From contig RQTK01000428.1 of NCBI GenBank assembly GCA_003991915.1, forward strand, positions 149,551 through 213,550: DNA of 64,000 bases. Reading direction: 5' to 3'. Made by a program: the position numbers and the translations under genes. Below, one piece after another: positions 58,537-64,000 of this stretch; positions within the stretch are counted from its first letter, which is position 1, and the number at the start of each line of letters is the position of its first letter. The notes beneath the pieces were generated by a model. That model did no database searches, was not told where the DNA came from, and saw only the letters and a program-made list of their open reading frames with translations. The DNA is from Elysia chlorotica. Its lineage: Eukaryota > Mollusca > Gastropoda > Plakobranchidae.

Positions 58537-58810
58537 AACACCATTTGCCATAAACATGAAGTTCGTCGAGTGGCTATGAAATTAAAATAAACCAACTCCT
58601 TACGGCCTGGTACCTAGACAATTCATTCGCCCACAAATTCCCGTCATTGCTATGACTTCATTTTTGCCCTCCCCCCTTTTTTTCCTTGAGGGAAATGTAA
58701 GTATAGGTACAGAACACCATTCTCTATAAAAATCAAAGATCGTCGAGGTTGCTATGAGCCCAAAATAAACCAAGGTTTTTTTACGGCCTCGTCCCTCGAC
58801 AGTTCTCCTT
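58531..58810 (+). repeat. Local duplication, ~177 bp spacing
   Basis: ACAGAACACCATT, CATAAA/TATAAA, TCGTCGAG, GCTATGA, AAAATAAACCAA, TTACGGCCT, GACAATTC/GACAGTTC at 58533 and 58711 onward. Confidence 0.8.
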
Positions 58811-58945
58811 TGGCTACAGTCCCAGATTTGACTCGCCCCCAATAGTTCCGTTGCGGGTTCAATGAACATGTCTGTGGTTGGGTGTCGATTTTCTTTTCCC
58901 TGTTAATATTCACACTGCATTCCGCCTGATTGATTGGTTCTTTTC

Positions 58946-59050
58946 TTTAAGCTCAACGTCAGGAGCTTACTAACCTACATCGTAAACGGGTCCCAAGACT
59001 TAGGTCTAACAAATTACGTGCAGGCACGGAGAAACAGAGCAAGGGTGTCA
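58946..59050 (-). mobile_element. SINE 3' fragment, minus strand
   Basis: TTTAAGCTCAACGTCAGGAG, AACGGGTCCCAAGACTTAGG, TCTAACAAATTACGTGCAGG; faint but in order. Confidence 0.6.
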
Positions 59051-59058
59051 GGTTTTTG

Positions 59059-59312
59059 TCCGGTGGCGGTGGCCCTGGGTAGAACATCGGCTTCCGACGC
59101 AAAAGGTCCAGGTTCGAGTCGTGTCGATTTTTCTCCCTACTTGTTAAATCGGTGTCAGTTTAACGTGACTGGCTGAGACAGGAGTCTTGATATCCCCACC
59201 CTGTCTCGTGTGTGGCAGCACATAAAATTGTCAGACGTTAGTCTTGGGGCCCGTCCACAATATAGTCTATATTGTGCTGATGTTGGACGTTAAATCAGCT
59301 CAACACACAACA
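59059..59312 (+). mobile_element. SINE, head type I, full length
   Basis: GGTGGCCCTGGGTAGAACAT, CCAGGTTCGAGTCG, full body, GTTGGACGTTAAATCAGCTC. Confidence 0.93.
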
Positions 59313-61529
59313 CCAAGGTTTCAGTGTTAGCAGATCATAATTATAAAACCTACACGATGGCGTATTTTTCTTTTAAATTAGTTAAGATTTGAAACCACAT
59401 TTTACTCTCAGTCTAATCAAACCGACATAATAACCACCTGTAGTATTGGTGAGCTTTTCTCGATTTCTTTTATTGCGAAAATGTAAAGCATTAAAATGTC
59501 ACTCACAACGTAAAAATTGAACCAGGCTTTCACAACAACAAACATTTCAAACTTCGTCGAATGATATTTAGGATCGCCTATAAAATTTATCAAGCGTTAA
59601 AGGAAGCAATGTAAGTTCAGCCAATGTTTACCTGCATGAAATTTAATAACTAAATATCTTTCTCTCCACTGAACGGGAATCCGTAATAATTTTAGTTCGA
59701 CGTTTCAATTAAAAATGTAACAAAAATGTGTAAAAGTGCGCTAATTTCTTAAAGCTATTTGCATCGTTATAATATTGTTTTTTTTAATATAGGAAGATTG
59801 AGAATTTTTAGCGTTCGGTATTTTAATTGAAGAAACCACAGAGAGTGTATGACCAACTTTGCAAAGTTTTTTGTAATAGTACCCATTAAGAGGACTGCTC
59901 CGCAAATCAAATTAAAACAATTTTTGTTATGTCTAAATATAACTCCCTTTAGTTATATTACATATATTTTTAGTCGACAGCAAGTTGTCCAGCCAATTAT
60001 TGTTGCTAAGGCTAAAGAAAGAAGACTTACCTTTGATAAAAAAAGCCACAAAAGGACTTTTTTTTTACTGGAGAATACTAATTTCGTTTTGACGTTAGTT
60101 AGGGCTATTTGAATCGCATTTTCCGTTATGGAACTCTTCAAACTATCATATCTATAGAAACTTAAACTCTGGGCTTAGGCTACAGTATGCCCAAGTAAGA
60201 AAAATCAATTTATAGATAAAATCCTGTGCTAAAATACTACACATCTGAATGGCATGTTCTATTAAGCATTGGATTCGTTTACTCCAAAAGAGTTAACCAA
60301 CATTTTAAAAGTCGCCTGGCATCATTATACTTTCTGTCTTTCTGAATCTCAGCTGATGTGCCTTTCTCTCTATCATGAAACTTCAATAACAAAAAAATCC
60401 TTGGGAAATGTTCAATTTAACAAAGATAACTCTTTCAACTGTGTTTCTTTGTTCTCCAACTCATCTTGTACCAAGGTCTACTCCGGGTTGTATCTCGTTC
60501 ATTTAAAACGAAAGTACTGTGTGTTATCAGGTTTCGTATTGTGGTTCTAGCCATAAAAATAGCATACTTTCTCTAATTTTCAAAGAAAGATGGCACTGGA
60601 TAAATAAAAGGTTTACAAAATACACTGTTGTCTTTATGATTATTAAGCCCAGTGACTTATATCTTGGTTTGTTTTTTTCTTGTTTGTGGTTTGGTTTAAG
60701 CAGTTGGTTTTTTTAATCGACACAGTGTTTATTATTGACATATATCTCTTTAGGCAAGATAATCATAGAATGTATTTTTAATAAGACCATTTTTATTCCC
60801 GAAAAATTGCCATGGCCTTTGCTAAACATTCTAGATATGAAAAATACTCTCATGAAACGTGAGCAAACGAAAAATATCACCCATTAAGACTAAACCTGTT
60901 ATTCGAATCAGGGACAGAATCGGAAACATAAGAAATCGCAATTAATTCCAAAATCGCGTGAGATATAACAGCGCCCAAGATGGCAAGAACATCTCTTGCT
61001 TTAGTGTATTCGTCTTGCTGGAAGGATTGAGTTACAAACAACCCCAGTCTCAGAAGTTTTCAAGCCCATGTCGACGTCACAATTGCTGTATTTTGTTATT
61101 TGATCACAGTAATTTTGTTTTTTTACTGAAAATAGTGGCATTAATTGGATGCCAAAGAAACGGAGGTCAAAACACACCCCCCTCCACTTGTAGAGAGACT
61201 ACTGTTTATTGCTGACGAAGCAAAGGAGATCGAAGTGTCTTGTTTTCTTCTCCGTTACTATCTAGATGCGAAAGGCCGCTTCACCATAGTTACCAAAGAC
61301 AAACAAACAACAAGCTGAAAATAACAAATGGATAACAATATAGAAGTTATACGATCCCCTGACTAATCTAGATAACAAACGAAAAACAAATTCTGAAATA
61401 ACTAAGTATGTTAGAACAATGGGGCTTGATATTCTCTCTTCGAGTCTTTTAAGCATTTTATATAAAATGCATTCAACGATCGAAGAACTTAGCTTATCAA
61501 GAAATCACGCCAATCTTGAACCTATACGA
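59313..61529. other. Intergenic, AT-rich; no gene seen
   Basis: Open frames of 85-93 codons at 59849-60112, 60269-60550 and 60958-61215 have ordinary composition but no domain I recognise; single exons cannot be excluded. Confidence 0.5.
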
Positions 61530-61690
61530 CATGTTGAGTTCAGTTGGATGTTTAACGTCCAACGTTAGCTTTTTGGTGGCTTCATTCTGGACAATACTAA
61601 AGTCTAACGTCTGACAATTTAACGTGCTGCGATGCAGTAACAAGTATAAGTGACACCACCTTAACAACGACACCGCCACGATATACTAGT
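61530..61690 (-). mobile_element. Headless SINE copy, left arm of a palindrome
   Basis: GTTGAGTTCAGTTGGATGTT, TAACGTCCAACGTTAGCTTT, AACGTCTGACAATTTAACGT, then GACACCACC...GACACCG. Diverged. Confidence 0.75.
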
Positions 61691-61850
61691 TGTAAATCAG
61701 TGTCATTATAATGTCACCTGATATGAGTCTTGATATTTCCCACTGTCTCTGTGGAAGAAAATGGAATTGTCAGACATTAGTAAAGGGACTCGTCTGCGAT
61801 AAAGTCTAGTTTATAACGTTGAACTTTAAGAACCCAACCAAATTTGGAAA
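61691..61850 (+). mobile_element. Headless SINE copy, right arm of a palindrome
   Basis: ATCAGTGTCATTATAATGTC, CTGATATGAGTCTTGATATT, AATTGTCAGACATTAGT, GGACTCGTCTGCGATAAAGT, ACGTTGAACTTTAAGAACCC. No tRNA-like head between the two arms. Confidence 0.75.
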
Positions 61851-63374
61851 GGAAACTTCTGTCTAGAAGGAAAGTATACACAAACAAATATTACATGTAT
61901 ATGACCGTGACACCAGAAAAATATTTATGATTTATTCATAGGATAAGACCGTCTCGATGTTGTGCATTGCAAGGCCACCCGACATAGATCTTACATAACC
62001 TTCAGGATAAATAACTTAACATTTAACATTATAAAAGTGCATGCTATGTTTATAGACTAAGTATTATTTGCTGTTTTTTCCAAACCCTACCCAAAGATTA
62101 GCAAGACTGTTTAACAACATAGCTAAGTCCAATACCCCACAGTGTATTGTACTTGTTTCTACAATAACTGCGATTCATTCATTGTTTGATTTTGAACTCA
62201 ACAGACACATAAAATAGAGCTAGTATTGTTACTCGTATTTTTTCGATGTGTCTGGTCGTGGGATTGTTGCGGATAATGATACAGTTTCAAAACTTAAAGA
62301 AACTAAAAATAAATGTGAAATTTGATAGTATCCAAACAAAATAGCCAAATCACACTGAGTCAGCTGTTTTATTTTATTGCATTTGCCTTGCGTTAGAGCT
62401 ATCTCTATTGATCTGAAAAAGCATCCATTCTTTTTTTTTACAACCATGGCAAAAAGAATGATACAAAATGAAACTGATTTTCTAGAAAATTTCCAAATTG
62501 CAACGCTTGCAGAAAAATAATGTTAACTGTAATGTTTGTTTGACAGACTCGTATAATGGCTCTGTACAATGATCTAGCCGGTAGGGCTTGGATGCGTTGA
62601 GCATTTTCTAGCTAAAGGCCTGCAAATTGTAAAAAACGTGGCAGATTTATTAACAGTCAAATTTTTATAGGCATGCAATTTATCTATTTATATCGATAAC
62701 AAAGGTAAATGTTTAAGTAATTGTAGTAGTGATATTAAAATATTCAAAATGCAGTCCGTTATTTTTCGATTAAATTTCCGCTTTATCTATTTCATAACAT
62801 GTGTTCAATGTTTGCTGCGTTCCCAAGATTTGAAACTCAACATAAAGCAATAAACATTTAAGAAAAAAGAAAGAAAGGAAAGAGATCGAGATACACAGAG
62901 ACACGAAATAAATTCCTCTCTGGTAAATAACTAAATTTATTTCCTGCATCCCCACGCAAAACTTCACGTCAGATTTACACTAAAATGATTACACTTATCC
63001 AAAACAAATTTGTCATGGAGGTTTGTGGCCCAGATTTTACAAGAATACGAATGAGATGGATGTATCGATGGATATGATAAATGATGTTCAATTTAGAGCA
63101 GTGTCAATGTACATTTCTTGTAGATGGAGTTTGGAATGTGGGTAGGTGAGACAGGTACATCTTTTTTCGATCTTTAAATTACGTGGGGCCGCAAAAGTTT
63201 GATATTCAGTCAGTGTACATTTCTTGTAGGTGGAATTTGGAGAGTGGCATCCCCTCTTGCGACGGAGAACCTAGAAATTTAAATGTCCGGCTTGCTCAAA
63301 TCACGCGAGTCGATATCTTGTCGGAACCAATTGAGTTGCCCTGTCTGAACTCTGGCGCAACAAGAGAGTTCGTC
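61851..63374. other. Intergenic, AT-rich; internal echo at 63090 and 63210
   Basis: CAGTGTACATTTCTTGTAGG then TGGAATTTGGA occurs near 63209; a diverged copy (GTCAATGTACATTTCTTGTA) lies near 63105. No gene called. Confidence 0.55.
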
Positions 63375-63560
63375 GACTAGAGTGCTCGGTGAGTGAATTT
63401 GTGCTGGAAATAAGAAAGATGCATGCAAAGCTGGGAAACAAAAAATGCAATTTGTTGGGGCAGTTTTCAAAGCCAGCTATACCTCTAAACTCAGCAGTTT
63501 ATTATATTAGTGCCACAAAAATTCAGCATCGCTGTGCGCAATCTTTTAAACTTGCAAAGA
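63375..63560 (+). repeat. Diverged repeat without SINE (partner 48535-49045)
   Basis: See 48535; this copy lacks the SINE. A 91-codon frame at 63389-63664 crosses it, but the partner does not keep that frame. Confidence 0.6.
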
Positions 63561-63871
63561 GGCAAGCGTGTATTCAGCGATTTTTCTGTGTTATAGAACT
63601 CTGGAGATGCATAAGGCGAACCAGATACCAAAAGCAAGTCCTGAAAGGGGTGAGCCTATTGTAGTCAAGGCGATGGGTAAGAGAGTCTGTACGGGCGTCC
63701 AATCATATATATATCATAGATATAATTACCCTTGACTTACTGAGCCAATCATCAATTAGACATCAATTTGACAATACCATGGCAAAGGTTTGGAGTTGCA
63801 TTACCGTCGTAGGAATCGCAAAGCCTTAACAGGAACCCGATTGTACCAAATTGCATAATCTTTACTCCCTT

Positions 63872-63874
<3 letters not shown>
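63561..63874. other. Intergenic; no gene seen
   Basis: No feature recognised. Confidence 0.6.

Positions 63875-63942
<68 letters not shown>
63875..63942 (+). repeat. (CT)n microsatellite
   Basis: About 34 perfect CT units. Confidence 0.98.
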
Positions 63943-63945
<3 letters not shown>

Positions 63946-64000
63946 CTTTACCACTCTAGCAGTCCCAAAACACCAACAAATCTGTTGACACAGTAGTCCA

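Noticed and set aside
60269..60550. 93-codon frame of balanced composition
   Set aside because: Could be an exon in principle, but nothing in it matches a family I know and neighbouring frames do not support a gene.

Overview
This window looks like repeat-dense, AT-rich intergenic or deep intronic DNA from a metazoan nuclear genome. A mollusc is my best guess, from the tRNA-headed SINEs with a GACGTTAAACC(AACTC)n tail and the very abundant CT/GA microsatellites; that assignment is inference. I found no intact protein-coding gene, rRNA, functional tRNA, CRISPR array or bacterial-style operon. Nearly all longer open frames are translations of CT/GA microsatellites (Ser/Leu or Arg/Glu runs), SINE copies or AT-rich filler. 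The only recognisable protein-coding remnant is a broken non-LTR retrotransposon reverse transcriptase at 464-1093, split by a SINE.

The dominant interspersed element is a SINE family of about 250 bp with some 30 full or partial copies. It has a tRNA-like head with A and B boxes, a body containing GAGACAGGAGTCATGG and CCGCCCTGTCTCGTGTG, and a 3' end GTTGGACGTTAAACC followed by (AACTC)n. Two different tRNA-like heads (called I and II here) sit on the same body. Several copies have clear target-site duplications (TSDs) of 10-15 bp. Copies often lie as inverted pairs within about 300 bp of each other.

Two further repeat families can be defined from this window alone. One is a 265-380 bp element with terminal inverted repeats of about 40 bp (putative MITE; 7.7, 14.6, 26.3, 27.8 and 35.1 kb). 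The other is a ~110 bp near-palindromic fold-back element (7.05, 19.17, 20.08, 25.75 and 47.24 kb).

Layout: 0-3.1 kb, LINE fragment with nested SINE, then a degenerate ~175 bp tandem array broken by a CT microsatellite. 3-13 kb, SINEs, a MITE, fold-back element, local duplications, a possible decayed hammerhead-like motif (10.85 kb) and a seven-copy 58 bp minisatellite (11.7-12.1 kb). 13-18 kb, SINE-dense, with a duplicated block carrying nested SINEs and a 199 bp segment repeated almost identically at 27.5 kb. 18.7-20.5 kb, a 0.9 kb tandem duplication. 21.7-22.9 kb, an older ~300 bp duplication. 23.6-26.6 kb, a tandem array made of SINE body, more SINEs and a MITE. 28-30.7 kb, a CTT tract, an assembly gap beside GATA repeats and CT repeats. 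30.7-43 kb, mostly AT-rich unique sequence with GA microsatellites and three diverged ~0.5-0.7 kb repeats (40.9-42.5 kb). 43.2-44.2 kb, an assembly gap. 44.9-45.3 kb, ten strictly 42 bp-spaced units carrying the telomere-like nonamer TTAGGGTTA. 47-64 kb, SINEs, tandem duplications of 140, 130 and about 900 bp, and microsatellites.

There is no gene network to describe. The biology visible here is retrotransposition, DNA-transposon remnants, and repeated local duplication and microsatellite growth. All repeat identities come from comparing sequences by eye within this window; no database search was run.
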